A stretch of DNA of 64,000 nt from Erpetoichthys calabaricus (GCF_900747795.2 NC_041397.2:187822172-187886171), one strand, 5' to 3'. Shown: positions 23,150-36,519, numbered from the stretch's first letter. The notes: generated by a model from the sequence alone, not told the origin. Program-made: numbers and translations.

Positions 23150-26100
23150 TGCCAAATCAAAGGAGAACAAATACAAGTTTGATTGAAACTGTAAATAGAT
23201 ACTACAATTCTTAAACATTATACCTAATTATTAATTAATTTGAGAGAACTGTCCTTTACAATCCATAGCAAGTGTGAGTCTGCCAGTTTGGGGCAACAAG
23301 CAGGTACTGCATTAGGTTCTCATCTGTGCAAATGACAGACTTGTATAGGTTCCTGCACTGGTGTGTGTGGTGAGCTCAAAATGCTGCATTTCCAAATCTC
23401 ATTTTTTTTAAGAAGTCAAAGCTTTGGATGTATGCCATCTCTGACTGAAAATCATCCATGTGAATCGCAGGCCAAGTCTCTTGGTTTTAACAAAAAAATG
23501 GATCTCTGACAAAGAGAAGTATGCTGTAGGAGTCTTGAAGTTGTCAGGACACCTGTGGAAGTTTTCAGCCAGTCTTCTCAAAAATATGCACATTTTTGAG
23601 ACTATCTGGAAGTTTGGAAATGTTAGCTTTTGACTCGTTAAATCGGGCAAAGCCAGATCAAATGTCCAATTTTCCTTTTCAGCTTTAATACTTGTGCTCA
23701 GGGAGAACTGTTTTCACTTGCCATCTATGTAGCATGGTAAATGTGTGTCTGTCTGAAGATGGCACTATTTTGCAGCTCTGCCTTCTATGGCCCACATCAA
23801 CAGTGGCTATTAAAATGTTATTTAAATAAAAATGAAGAATTCTAAGTCTAAATCCTGCTACCAGCCACTGTCTGTGTAGAGATTGTGTATATTCTTTGTG
23901 TCACCCTGGATTTTCTATCCACATGCTCAAAAACATGTGCCTTGACTGTAATGTAATGAGTAAATGAATCACTTGTAAACAAAGGTTGAGCACAAAATAG
24001 ATGACAGTAAGTGATTTATGACTTATAAAGTGAATAACGCTGCAAAAATCTATGTGTTAAATGAATTTCTATTTCAAAACTGACTCAGGGAGAATGAATG
24101 TGGCTGTGTGGACCGAATGTTGTCAATAAGGAAGAGTGGCAGAACACAATGGATGTAAAATAAGTAGAAGTATTTGGCCTCATTTAATGCAGTAATAAAA
24201 ACATTTTCATACCCTATCAAAATAGAATAACAAGGTAAAAAGAGAAGGACGTAAAAATATCAGGCATGACCACTTCCTACAATAGAGTATGACATACACA
24301 CACACAAGCTATGGCTCTGTGAAATATAGCTTATGATGTTATCGGCATGAGCCTGACTGTTCATAATCCTGCTTAGAAATCTTACCTACAGGGTTACCGC
24401 TCCAAACTAATTATTGCTTCTGAAGTCATTCGAAAAACTTTTCTGGTTAGCTAATCATATCCAACAAGTAATATGTCTGATACTCTCTTGCGTCTGGTAT
24501 GATACTCAAATTTTAAAAAATAAGACCTTTCCAGGGTTGCAGATAAACTTAGTCAGAAATTACATAGGTTTTCAAGGAGCCCACACAGTCTTGAAAAATG
24601 GTGATTCTTTATCTTGTGGGAACAATTAAGTTGGCATGTCGTGGAAATAAGTAGTTGTCTTGTGCGTATAAGCAGTTATCTTGTGTGAATAACACCTGTA
24701 CACAAAATATTGTCTTTTGGTTTCAAGTTTGATATGCTGTGCGTACAAGTTATTATGCTATGGACACAAGATCTTGTGAACTTTAATTATTTAACTGGGC
24801 ACACACAATAATGAAGACGGAATTTAGCAGGTGCAGTGTTATCAGGTACAATTACAGAAATTTACCTTGATGCACTTCGTACTCGTCACTGCTGCTCTCT
24901 CTTTTTCTGTCTCTCAGACTGAACAGTACTTGAGGAACTTTTACAAGAGATGCATTCACTTGGCAGTGTCTATAAGAACATTTTACTGATTCCAGCTTTA
25001 TCATTTATTTTCAATGAACATTCAATAGTTCAGCAGTTTAGTATTTGATGTTATGTTAACTGTTAAAATGGGATCTTCGTAGAAAGTTGATAAATGCATT
25101 AACCATATGATGATTAAACAATTTCGATTACCGATTGTCAATGCTGATTCAAGCCCTAGGCAAGGCAACCACCCCCCCCCCCACCCCCCCCAAAAGAATT
25201 CCAAAATAAATGCATAAACAATGGACATAAAAACACAGATGTCTTTGTTTAATACAACAGAACAGATTAATGACAAACTAAACACATGCAAAGTGCAGGA
25301 AAGGTAATTATAGATAGTAATTGTACCACTGTTTGTGCCATAACCCCCCATAATAGTGTTCTGAGGAAACCACAGAAAAAACTAATATGTAAAAGTCTAC
25401 ACAAGTCGAGCAAGTAGTATGCGAGTATATAAGAGCTGTGTGGACGGGAGCAAAAACAGCATAAGTGACTATGAGCAAGAGAGAGACAGAAAAAGAGAGA
25501 GTAACAAGAGTATGCAAAGACAAAGCTTAGAATTATACTTGATAGCCATCAGAGCTCAGTGCACAATGTGAAATATTAAAAACAAAGAGTCAGAGTCATC
25601 TGTTTTGAGAGAGAGAAACAGACAGGGAAGTAGAGGAGGAAAAATGTTTTAAAACATTATTATGGAAAGAGTTATTTTCACTATATGATGTATTTTTGCT
25701 GTTAAGGTAAAAACAAAAATAAGAAAACAAAAGTAAAAATTGATACAAATAGATTAAAATAAATTAAAAATAAACTCCTCAGTAGGTTTAGCTTTTCATC
25801 AGTTTCCTACTTGAACTATTCACTTTTGTCCAGCTACCAATAAAGAGCAGCTGTTCACTATTCACATATCGGTCTAAGTCAATGATTGTACAGTTTGAGG
25901 TTTGTCAACAACAGCACACATGTATGTAAAGTGTAGAGATCTATTTTATTTTCTAAAATGGATTTCTCACTATGAAATGACAGGTAGGTTGTCGACAAAA
26001 TGCAAATGCCTGTTGAAACGTTTTACACTTGTGATCCATATTCAGGATGGTCCATATGATGTTTCATGGAAAGATTTTGTTGATCGGCAAATTTCAATCA

Positions 26101-27300
26101 CAGGTTTTTTAATTATTACAAACAATACAACAAACCGTCGCCGCTTATATCAGACCAAATAAATCCCAGGAATTGTGTTTCATTGTGTGGTTCTCGACGA
26201 GTTTCTGTGCATGTTTATTTAGCTCAGGCACAACTGCATCTGACAGCCGTAACTTATGAACAGACTCCTGTAAAGGATCATCTGTACCCGATACATCTGC
26301 CGGCAGCTTTGAAAGTTATCCAAAGCTCTTTTTAAAGAACACACAGTCAGTGGTGTTTACCGTTTATGCAAAACCATCACCTTCGTATGCTTCACTATCA
26401 TCAGAACTATTAATGCTGTCACTATTACAATACGCCAAATCGAATTTTTTCTCACACTCCGACACACCGTTTTCAGCTCTCCAGCTGCCACAGATGCTGC
26501 CCAACCACCGCCTCTCGGTCACCACCTGTCCTGCAGTTTACTGGAAACTCGGGGATGACGGAGTGTGTGTGCGACTAGAGGGGAACGAGTTATATGTGGG
26601 ATAATAATGAGAAAGGATTCAAAGAGGACTGGATCTGCCAATCTAGTGGAATGAGCATTTCTTTGAAAAACAAAGAACAAATGTTTTTCATGCATCTTGG
26701 TTAAAAAAGAGCATGTTGAGGGCAGCATGCTTGGGAACCGTTTCAGCTTGCTAAATTGGCACCCAACCCCAAAACATGGCAACAAACCAATAGGGCTATC
26801 AAATTAGAGAAGGGGATAATAAAAAAAAAAAGATTTAAATACTGTATTTCAATAGTGTACAGTACCTTACAATTCAATTTCAAAAAGCCTCCTCGAGTCG
26901 AATGTCCCGAAAACTCTTCGGAAATCTAAGCACTCTGAAGTGCCTGTCTCTCCTGCCCGACCCATAATCCTCTGCGGGAGGCACACGCTTAACTGCCCCT
27001 CATTAACAAGTCAATTTGACAGCCATCAACCAGCAAATAATGTCTTCTACTTGAATAGTGTTCATCACTCATATAAAAATTATCTTAATTTCCACATCAC
27101 TTCCATATTTTATACTATGTAAGTGAATTAGAACTATCTATGCAGAATGAAGATTTAGAGAAACCGACCTTGCTGGTGAAGTCTTCCTTCAAGTTGTTAT
27201 GTTCACAGAAGGATTGAGTGGCCAAATGGCCACCCTTCAGTGGTATTCGTTAATTATTGGTTAAAATGTTAATGTATAATCTGTAATATGTAATCATTTG
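23150..27300. other. Intergenic, mostly unrecognised
   Basis: A decayed SINE scrap lies near 23870-23960. A degenerate run of CTTGTG/GTATAAG motifs is at 24640-24770. A poly-C run is at 25170-25190. Open frames at 25902-26162 and 26350-26604 look like they could derive from a transposon but match no family I can name. Confidence 0.4.
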
Positions 27301-27304
27301 CTAT

Positions 27305-27450
27305 TTATGAGCAGCACAGTAGTGCAGAGGTTAACATTGCTGGTTTACTAGACCAGACAGAGATCCAGTTGTGATTGTAGGCCAGACCTCTGCATGTGGA
27401 GTCTTCAAAGTTTTTGGTGTCAGTTTATATAAAACAGTCCTTCTTCTCTG
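27305..27450 (+). mobile_element. Decayed SINE copy
   Basis: AGCAGCACAGTAGTGCAGAG resembles the A-box start and TGCATGTGGAGTCTTCAAAG the body of the (ATGG)n-tail SINE. Old and partial. Confidence 0.4.
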
Positions 27451-27625
27451 CCACATCCTAAAAGGGCACAGGTTGATTTTTATTCACTTAAAATTTCTGA
27501 ATGTTCCCTGCAATGGAAAGGCATATTTTCCACAGTAATTCTTGGTTTATGTCTAATGCAGCTGGATTTGGCTCCAAACCCCAAAACCAGTTTTGAACAG
27601 TAGTGGGCGCCACTCAGCTCCCAAA

Positions 27626-27989
27626 CCCATCCATCCATCCATCCATTTTCTAACCCGCTGAATCCGAACACAGGGTCACGGGGGTCTGCTGGAGCCAATC
27701 CCAGCCAACACAGGGCACAAGGCAGGAAACAATCCTGGGCAGGGTGCCAACCCACCGCAGGACACACACAAACACACCCACACACCAAGCACACACTAGG
27801 GCCAATTTAGAATCGCCAATCCACCTAACCTGCATGTCTGTGGACTGTGGGAGGAAACCGGAGCGCCCGGAGGAAACCCACGCAGACATGGGGAGAACAT
27901 GCAAACTCCACGCAGGGAGGACCCGGGAAGCGAACCCGGGTCTCCTAACTGCGAGGCAGCAGCGCTACCACTGCGCCACCGTGCCGCCC
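27626..27989 (-). mobile_element. tRNA-derived SINE, full length, (ATGG)n tail
   Basis: Same structure as the copy at 13989. Flanked by an 11-bp duplication CAGCTCCCAAA (27615-27625 and 27990-28000). It appears to be inserted next to or within an LTR-like repeat (28020-28370). Confidence 0.9.
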
Positions 27990-28019
27990 CAGCTCCCAAA
28001 TCTCAGCTCAAAATTATAA

Positions 28020-28370
28020 CAATACACAGTCAATAGACATATTTTAAGTGCTCCTTCTCTTCTTCCTCTCCTTCTCTCCTCCAGTGACCTTTGCCCTCTT
28101 CCACCCAACTCTGACTCACCGGAAGTATGGAAGCAGACTTCTTTTATGCTGGACCTGGGAGTACTACTGGTGGCACATCATGCCTTGCTGGAAGCACTTC
28201 TGGGTCATACAGAAACCATAGAGGTCCACCCCAGGCAGCGCCCTCTATTGTTCTCCAAGGACTCCTACAGGGCTGCACTTCCAAACTCTGATTCCCATAC
28301 AGCCCTGTGGGTGTCCAAACTGGAACTATTGGTGAGGAACACTCTGCCACCTGTTACCTTGGGGGGATGA
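28020..28370 (-). mobile_element. LTR-like repeat, boundaries unclear
   Basis: It shares CTCTTCCACC-ACTCTG, GGAAGCACTTCTGGGT and CTCCTACAGGGCTGCACTTCC-type blocks with the solo LTR at 19775-20349. Ends and duplication could not be placed, and the SINE at 27626 may lie inside its left part. A related stretch may continue to 28560. Confidence 0.35.
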
Positions 28371-28769
28371 ACTTCTCCTGGCTTCCAGCTCTCCTTAGTC
28401 TACTCATCCTTCCAGCATCCCAGTTAGGATGGGAATTATAAGGCATCCTGTCTGGGTAATGTCTGCAATCTGTCCATCCTTCCAATAATGGCTTCCAGGC
28501 CAGGTAAGAAAATCCTTCTTGATTCTGGCTGGGATGCCAGTCCGTCCTCCTGGGCACTAACAAAGAAAAAGGTTTGAAAAATGTATGATGAAAATTTATG
28601 ATGTTTTGTTGTAACTAATTGATCTCTATCAATTGCTATTACAGTAATGTACTTGTACTGTATGTGGCCAGTGTAATTTGTATATACAGTATTGTGCTGA
28701 GAAGATGGCATTAGTGCAGGTGATGCCAACAGAATAAATTAACTGATTAAAATGGTTAGTTCAATCTTG

Positions 28770-29165
28770 GTAGTTTGGCTGGACTCACTGTAGGAAGTGA
28801 TAGAATAGAAGTCACTCAGGAAGTTGCTTACTATTCTGTACGATGAGTTTCACCCCTTACATGAGGAGCACATTCAGTAACACTCTGGGATAACTGGATT
28901 GCTCCAAGGAGTGCTATGTGAGGTTGTTTCCACTCTCAGCCATCAGGATCTGTAATGATTCACCCCATAACTAAGGTGGTATTGTTCCCTGTGTGCTGAT
29001 TGGTATAGAGCTAGTCCAACAGACAGACATTTTAGTAGACAATGACATTATGTGCAGTATACTGTGTCTATGACAGACATCCTGTACTGTGAAATTGTAA
29101 CTGATAATTATGTGCAATTCTAATCACTTTACATTTAGTAAATACTTAGAATCTGGTACTAGGAC
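28770..29165 (+). mobile_element. LINE 3' fragment (CR1/Rex-like)
   Basis: The sequence resembles 3' untranslated ends of fish CR1/Rex-type LINEs: ATTCTGTACGATGAGTTTCA, TGAGGAGCACATTCAGTAAC, CTCAGCCATCAGGATCTGTA, CATTTAGTAAATACT. No coding frame survives. Confidence 0.4.
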
Positions 29166-29179
29166 ATATCAAAGATATC

Positions 29180-31605
29180 ATCATAGATAATTTGGACCCC
29201 TCCCCTTGCAATTTGCATACTGTAATAACAAATCCACAGGGGACACCATAGCAATTGCACTTCATTCTACCCTGTTTCACTTGGAAAACAAAAACTGTTA
29301 TGCCAGGCAGCATGGAGATTATAACACTGCACTTGACCTAGTCATACCATCTAAACTCATTAGTAAACTGTTAGATCTGGAAGTCAAAGCTACCCTCTGC
29401 AGCTGGATTCTAGACTTCCTGACTGGCAGACCCCAGCAGGTTCAGATGGCAAAATCAACTCCTCCACCATGACTCATTACAAAGGCACTCCATTGAGCAG
29501 CGTGCTTAACCATTGCTGTAATCCCTGTTTACACATGACTGTGTAGCCAGATGCATCTCTAACTAGTTGTGGACCTGGTCACAGATATAAATTAGACAGC
29601 ATATGCCAGGAAACAAGGGGGGCTCCGCCAACCTGCTCGCTTCGCTCGCCTACCCCCGGCGTTGGGTATCCTGAAATACATAAGTTGAGCTCGTTCGTCT
29701 TGGAGCCGTGCCTGCTTTGCTTGCGGCATTTCAGACGCGCGTTGTAGGCGCCTGCGTTCATTGATTTTATCCAGGCGGGCTCGTGTTTGTATATCCGTCA
29801 GTCGAGCTCGTTCGTTTCGAAACCGTGCCTGCTTTGCTTCCGCAGTTTCAGACGCACGTTGTAGGCGCCTGCGTTCATTGATGTTATCCAGGTGGGCTCG
29901 TGTTTGTATCGTTGAGCTGTATTGTGTTTGAATTCGGTGTAAAGCGTTCAGCGGTTTGTACAATCCCAAGCAGCACATTATTCCTAACTTCACTCCTTAG
30001 TAGTGCCACTCACAATATGGCGGTGACGCCTGCACCTTCCGTACTATGTCGGGTTTCACTATGCTGTGTAGGCGCCTTTGCCTTTCGTACTTTCCCGCAC
30101 CTTCCGTACCATCTTTGTGGACCTGTGGGGCCTCCGTAGCCTCTTCCGTTTGAATCTGGGCTGCAGCGCAGAATCCTCTTTTTTGTGTGGCTGTGTCGGT
30201 AGTCATTAGCTATGGGTGCGTTGTTGCTTCATTTCTCATTCACGTCAGTTGAGCTCTTTTGTTTTTGGGCCGTGACTCCTTCATGCGTGGTGGATACGAC
30301 TTCGCTCGCGGTTTATGAGACGTGCGCTGTACGCGCCTGCGCAGTACATCTCATGGTCCCATCGCCGTGTACCTGCGTCCATGCCATCCGGTTTACCATT
30401 CTCGGTTAGTAATATAGATGAGACTACTGGCATAGTGGTGTCAGGACAATAACCTTATTCTCAACATCAGCAAAAAAAAGAGATGATCATTGACTTTAGG
30501 AAACAGAAAGGATCACATGCTTCCATCTACATCAGAGTTGATGCTGTAGACAGGTCAACAGTTTCAAATTCCTTGGGATCACCCTTACTAATGACATCAA
30601 GTAGATGGAGAACCAATGCCTAAACATCTTTAGTCATCTGAGAAAGGCACATATGTCACCTTCAGTACTGACCTGTTTCAACAGGTGAGCTGTGAAGTCA
30701 GTTTTCACAGGATGTATTACATCTTGGTTGGCTGCTGCTCAGCACCTGACCCTAAAGCACTACAAGTCATTATGAAAACAGCACAGAAATTTACTTGCAC
30801 ACAGTTTCCAGAAATTCAAAGTATCTACAATACATGCAGTCTTTGAAAGGGAAGACAGATCAAGAAGGACTCTAGCCATCCTATTGTGGACCTGTTCTCT
30901 TTCTCTACCGCTGGAAAAAGACTGGCCATCTGCATACACACAAAACAGTTCATAGACAGTTTTATCCCCAGGCAACAAGACTGCTGAACATGTATTGACT
31001 GGCAATATACACACTATCAGCCAAAAATGTACACTTACAAATTTTCAATTTACTTCCACTGAATCAATTATCTAACCATGTAGTGCTATGTATATTTATT
31101 GTATGTCACATTATTTTGCACTGAAATATTATCAGCATTGTGTTCTACATTATTTTGCAATGTCACTTAAATTACAGTTCTTGGACTTAGTATTGCATTT
31201 ATCTGCAAGCTATTTACTTTGACCTACAAACTATATGCACTGTTTTAGTTTATCTGGACTGCACTTCATTATTATCACTGAATCTCAGAACTGTCTCTTT
31301 ATTACTTAACTGTTACGGTGATTATAACTTCTCATTTACTACTTGTGACTTTATCATACTGCCCTATTCTACCTCCTTACTTGTCCAAGTTGCATATTGT
31401 TAGCTATTGCACAGTATTTTATACTCAGTATTATAGCATTTATTATTCTGTATTATTGCACTACTGTACTGTTAATTGGAGAAATAATTGTCATTCAATA
31501 GTTGTGTTCTGCATGGTGGGCATTCAAATAAGTACTTCACTATACTTGTACACTGTACTCAGTATTACATGTATTACAATAAAGGTTGATTGATTAATAT
31601 CTACT
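29180..31605 (+). mobile_element. Decayed CR1/Rex-like LINE, split by a Helitron
   Basis: The left part 29200-29472 codes LQFAYCNNKSTGDTI, ALHSTLFHLE, VIPSKLISKLLDL and WILDFLTGRPQQVQM, a reverse-transcriptase palm region. After the Helitron (29614-30418) the RT C-terminal region resumes (30470-31010): SKFLGITLTND-like, then an arginine-rich region and the final LLPSGR/SFIPRQQDC-like end. The AT-rich 3' UTR runs to about 31605. Many stops are present. Confidence 0.7.
29614..30418 (-). mobile_element. Non-autonomous Helitron, 805 bp, with two copies of a Helitron-protein repeat
   Basis: The minus strand starts A|TCTATATTACTAACC and ends GGCGAGCGAAGCGAGCAGG, hairpin GGCGGAGCCCCC, CTTG|T, which is Helitron-style A^T insertion without target duplication. 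The frame 29993-29592 codes two units of about 36 residues, each with NERRRLQRASE..AKQAR, a repeat I know from the N-terminal part of fish Helitron Rep-helicase proteins. No Rep or helicase motif is present. It interrupts a LINE. Confidence 0.75.
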
Positions 31606-31740
31606 TAATATACTTAGAGATAATTCTTGTTTTACATATATTTTTACTTTGTTAACATTCTTATGTATATGATAATTTTTGTTATGAGTATAGTTGAGTC
31701 TTTTTATGTCTGCCGCTGTAACCTTGCAATTTTCTTTGTA

Positions 31741-31775
31741 TGTATGTATGTCAATGTCAATGTCAATGTCAATTT
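31741..31775. repeat. ATGT then TCAATG short tandem repeat
   Basis: (ATGT)n followed by about four TCAATG units; the latter are the 3' terminal repeat of the adjacent minus-strand LINE. Confidence 0.8.
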
Positions 31776-32945
31776 ATTTATATAGCACATTTAAAACAAC
31801 AGGAATGCTGTGGCCAAAGTGCTTTACAATAATAGAATAAAAGAAAAAAACAAACAAATAACATAAATAGAAATAAAAATATATGAACATAAATAAAAAT
31901 AAAATAAATAATAAATAGAAGTGATGTTATATAGTCACAATGAGGAAACTATTAGTATTAATGAAGGTCACGGAATGCAAGTGAATAGAAATGAGTCTTT
32001 AATCTTGTTTTAAACAGTTCAATTGTAGACGACTCCTTTATATGATGAGGTAAAGAGTTCCACAGGCGAGGAGCAGCAGCTGCAAAAGCCCTGTCCCTCT
32101 TGGTTTTACACTTGGTATGAGGGACAACCAGAGACAACTGACCAGAAGATCTAAGCACTCTAGATGGCTGGTGTAAAGCACACAGTTCAGATAAATAGGC
32201 AGGAGCAAGCCCATGTAAAGATTTAAAAACTAGCAGCAAGATTTTAAAATCAATTCGAAAACTGACAGGCAGCCAGTGTAAAGAAGTTAAAATAGGAGAA
32301 ACAGAGTCATACTTTCTTGCCCCAACCAGAAAGCGAGCGGCAGTATTTTGGACCAACTGTAACCTGTGCATCGGGGATTTGTTAATCCCAGAATACAGCG
32401 AGTTGCAGTAATCAAGGCGAGAAAAAATAAAAGCATGAGTAGCTTTCTCAGGATCCCTAGAAGATAAAAAATGCTTGATCTTACCTAATAGACGAAGCTG
32501 GAAAAAGCAACTCTTGACTACAGAATTTACTTGTTTCTCAAAAGAGAGGTTACTGTCAAAGATTACACCAAGATTGTGAACTTGAGGTTTGCAAAAGACA
32601 GAAAGAGCGGAGAAGTCCAAGACCAATTTGGGCTTTAGCTGATGGACCCACTATAAGCACCTCTGTTTTATTTTGATTCAGATCAAGAAAATGATTAGCC
32701 ATACGGGATCTTAGTTCAGAAAGACAGTTGTGTAGTTGATTGATTGCTGAGTTGCAGACAGGAATATAAACCTGTGTGTCATCAGCATAGCAGTGAAAAG
32801 AAATGTTAAATTTCCTAAAAATAACTCCAATAGAATGAAGGTATATAGAGAATAAAATGGGACCCAAAATGGATCCCCGAGGAACACCATATTTAAGAGG
32901 AGCAGTAGACGAAAAAGAGGAATTTAAAGTCACTGAAAAGTGTTA
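31751..32945 (-). mobile_element. L2-type LINE, 3' part, 5' truncated
   Basis: On the minus strand 32933-32556 codes GVPRGSILGPILFSIYL and FHCYADDTQVYIPV (RT active site YADD), and 32626-31958 codes HNLGVIFDSNLSFEKQ, SRLDYCNSLYSGI, LTSLHWLPVSFRI and AAPRLWNSLP, all hallmarks of fish L2/Maui LINEs. One frame change joins the two pieces. It ends with the TCAATG/ATTGAC repeat characteristic of such LINEs. Confidence 0.88.
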
Positions 32946-33020
32946 AATATGACCTGAACCAGTTAAGAGCAGCCCTTTTAAGCCCCACAAGATGTTCAAG
33001 TCGCATCAGCAATATCTCAT

Positions 33021-33021
33021 G

Positions 33022-33090
<69 letters not shown>
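33021..33090. repeat. ATCT tetranucleotide microsatellite
   Basis: About 17 uninterrupted ATCT units. Confidence 0.95.
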
Positions 33091-33554
33091 GAATGATAAT
33101 AGGTAACAATGTCTGAAATGTTAAGGTCCAAGGCTGTGCACATCTCCTTACACAACACAAGGAGAAGTATTGTTGTGGCACTAAGTGGTATACTATGCCT
33201 GGTCTATGAACCTCCTTTTTTACATGTTGAGTGTAATCACTCAAAATTTTCCTAGTGTAAAAGTTTTAGGTAGATGGGTCTAGTCAATATCATCAGAAAT
33301 TCACTTTGAATACAGGAAGTGCTTCCTGGCTTCAGTCCTAAATGCACCTCCCCTTAATTTACCCCAGAGTCCCTTAGTACTTTATTTACCATTAATATGA
33401 AAGAATTCTGCTGGAGTTAAATGATGCTTTACTGTGTTAACATGTTTATTGTGTTGTGCCACTTTTTTTGCTTGCTCCAACATTTCATTTTTGACACAAG
33501 CGGATTATTTTCTGCTGTTTCAGATTTTCATCTTTGTAACCTAACCTGAGGTAG

Positions 33555-33738
33555 GCTTAGTGACACACTGGTTAGCACTGCTGCCTCACAAATATAGCAT
33601 TCTTGAATTACATTCTGTGCTTGGTTATTGTCTATGTGGAGTTTGCATGTTCTCCCTGTGCTGGTGTATTTTTTTCATCTGCTGACTCTCCACTATTACT
33701 CCTAGATTCCTCTAAACTGTTCCATATTAAGTGAGTTT

Positions 33739-33775
<37 letters not shown>

Positions 33776-33850
33776 TGTTGGTCCTCTGATGTAATGGACC
33801 CCCACCTAGGGTTGATTCCTACCTTGAAACCAGTGCTACTGGATAGATTC
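33555..33850 (+). mobile_element. Old copy of the (ATGG)n-tail SINE
   Basis: TTAGCACTGCTGCCTCACAA and GTGGAGTTTGCATGTTCTCC are retained; later parts are badly diverged and a (GT)n/(GA)n run (33738-33776) has grown inside. Confidence 0.6.
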
Positions 33851-33859
33851 TGCCACCCT

Positions 33860-35100
33860 GAATTGAATTATGTGGATTTGAAAATGTCATGTCACTAGAC
33901 GACAACTTTCCTTATTGACTACAGTCTTTGTGTAGTGTAAGTAATAGTTTAATATTTTAAAGCTCTCTATTAAACCTAGCATATTATTTTGGAATTCATG
34001 TCAGCTCTTCAAATCCTTACATTTCTTTGCATATGCAAAAAACGAAAAAGTTTAATTTAAAATATACATTTTTAATGTAAAATGTGTCCCATGATGAGCC
34101 AATGACTGTATCATACTTTCAATAACAGTGATGGCATAACACTCAACTGAGACAGCCTTGCTCTTAGTCCCAGAAATAATTTAAAAAATGCTTCAAGAAA
34201 TGGATGAATGGAAATCCAGCCACAATTCACTTAGGACTGCTGAACAATTTAATTGCCCTTCCTATATTCTGTTGGAACAGTGAGTTCTTTACACTAGCTG
34301 TAGTTGGATATAGATGCAGGCACCAACATTTGGCGTGTCTGTGATTTGTTTATAGCACAAGGTACAGAGCCGTGCAAAAGTCAGGTGCTAAAAATGTTAT
34401 GCTCTCTCTAGTGGACTCAATCTAACTAAGACGATAATTACTTTCAGCAGACATCCCACACAGAGAGATGTGTGTTAAGTTATTTATCAATTCTAAATTG
34501 GTTCTACATGGGTGAACAGTATGCCTGTCAAAATCATTACTTCTAACATTACAAATCTTAGAACTGCTTTTAAGAATATAATGGGGAAGTTTTATCAGTG
34601 GTAGGAGCTGGATTCATCACGAATGGAAGCGTCATCCAGGCGGTTCTAAAATATGCTAACTGCTCATCTAGGCATCCCCAGTCTATTTGCATATGCATCT
34701 TGCCTTGAGTCTAACTCAACTAAAATCGAAAGTTTCATTTCAATCACAAAACACACTCGTTTTTCTCTTTAATATGTGTCGTTTGTTTTCTTCTATGTGG
34801 CCCAAATATGTACCTAGTTTTTGATTTGCCAGATTTGTGTCAGTAGTATGCCAGGCACAAGGAGTCTCAGCAGGAGAGAACTAGTTCCACGACAGATGGT
34901 GAACATAAGCCCAGTGCTAGAGCTCCATATCAGGCAAATAGACTCCCCATTCAGTGTCACATTTATATATTAGAGTTTGATGGTCTTTAATCTAATGACT
35001 TTCTATATGTACAAAAATGTATGAAAGAACCACTTGCGTCATAATACGGGGTGTAAGACGAATCATGTAAATATAATGCAAGAGATACACGTTTGGAGCC
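33860..35100. other. Intergenic, nothing recognised
   Basis: AT-rich, no coding domain. ATTTGCATATGCAT near 34686 looks like an octamer-type site, but I see no supporting context. Confidence 0.4.
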
Positions 35101-35129
35101 AATAGTAAAATACATACATAAAATTCAGG

Positions 35130-35760
35130 TACCCTGATGCTTTTGGCACCTATACAACTCTTCACATACACTTCCCGTCATGCGCTTAAAGCGACCTGCG
35201 GAAGCAATGAAACGTATCTAGGGCAACAAGCCAAGCCGGGACAATTGAAAAAAACAACACGTGTTTCTGACAGATTTCTCTTTGATTGGCTACGCGAAGT
35301 AATCCCGCCTCCACGGCCGGCGGTGAATTTGGTGATCAGGGTGAAGCATTTCAGTACAAATACTGCTTTTCTTTACATCCATTCTACTCAGTAGATACGA
35401 TTCGTTTGATTTTTTTATATAATATACAGGATTTTAAAAAGTTTATTTTTTAATTTTTTTTTCTTATCCTATATATTTTGTGAAAATGTAACCCCCTATT
35501 TTGTAGAATGGTACAGCCAAAAGCGCAGCGCACCAGGAAGAGAGACTACTCGAATGTACGTTAGAGGGGAGGGCGGTGCTTGAAGAAAAAGCGTACAGTG
35601 CTTCAATAAATACCTGCCTGCGGAGCCGTAAAGGTGCGTATTGACAGCGTCGCGATAGCAAGACCAGGTTGTTTCACCTGACACCAACCTGTTGTCTCTG
35701 CGTTTCAGTACCTTGGGTTTTTGTGATGGGACCGTAGAGCACAGGGAGCGTCTTTTTTAA
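35130..35760 (+). promoter_or_regulatory. Candidate BIVM promoter and non-coding first exon region
   Basis: This is a CpG-enriched patch in AT-rich surroundings, about 2.1 kb upstream of the 5' UTR acceptor at 37779. It contains GATTGGCTACGCGAAG (an inverted CCAAT box near 35283), CCCGCCTCC and CGGCCGGCGG. CCGTAAAG|GTGCGT at 35633 is an acceptable splice donor that could end the non-coding first exon. The donor and start site are inference from position; no transcript evidence is available. Confidence 0.4.
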
Positions 35761-36519
35761 TCCAAACCAAAATTGCTGGTGTGACGATTTACTGTGAAGT
35801 TTTTTTTTTTCCTTTTCCAAAATGCGATTGTGTAAGACAGAAAGCGAGTAATTTAGGTATCATTGCATTTTTGTGCAGCAGTTTTAAGCTAGGAAAACTG
35901 AATGATATTAGTACTGTAGTAAGAAATAAGAGCGGAGAAAATAGGTTAGTTATATTGTCCTGTTTATTATGAAATCTTGCAGTACAGTGTTGCAAAATAC
36001 ATGACAGTTTTGTACTTGTTTCAAGCTGAAGGTGCATAGCATTTACATTTTGGTGAATAATTATTCAGCATGCCCCTGGCCATTATGCTGAATGGCCAAA
36101 GGAATTGTCTCAAATCCCTTCAAAACTTGGAATTCACATGTCTTTACTAAACAATTCATCTCTCTGTTTCCAGAATAAAACCACAGTTGCTTTAACAAAG
36201 TGGATATAAATCAGTGATTATTTTGTTCCTCTGTTGTATATATTATTTTTTTGCTTTGTAAATAACATTCTGTAGTTTTTGTCAACATTTCAAAAAGTAA
36301 CATGGACTCTTAAGTTATCCACATTCGGTGATTTACTTTTCACTTTCATATTCTAAGTACTAGTCAATGCATTAAATGTTGAAGCCTATGCACACCTTCC
36401 ACTTATACCCCATCGTCTCAGCCGCTTTTATGTCAACCAGAGAACATTTTCAGTATGGAATGTTTGAAGTAACTGCAAGATCTATGATGAGCTGTAAACA
36501 GTAGTAGTACAGAGTTAAA

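Noticed and set aside
25902-26604. Possible transposon frames (HYEMTGRLSTKCKC, LMLSLLQYAKSNFF)
   Set aside because: Composition looks coding-like, but I cannot match a family and no ends or duplications were found.
33021-33090. CRISPR-like array
   Set aside because: Uninterrupted ATCT tetranucleotide microsatellite, no spacers, and a vertebrate genome.
34680-34700. Octamer/POU enhancer (ATTTGCATATGCAT)
   Set aside because: A single short motif in AT-rich DNA is expected by chance; no clustering or conservation can be judged here.
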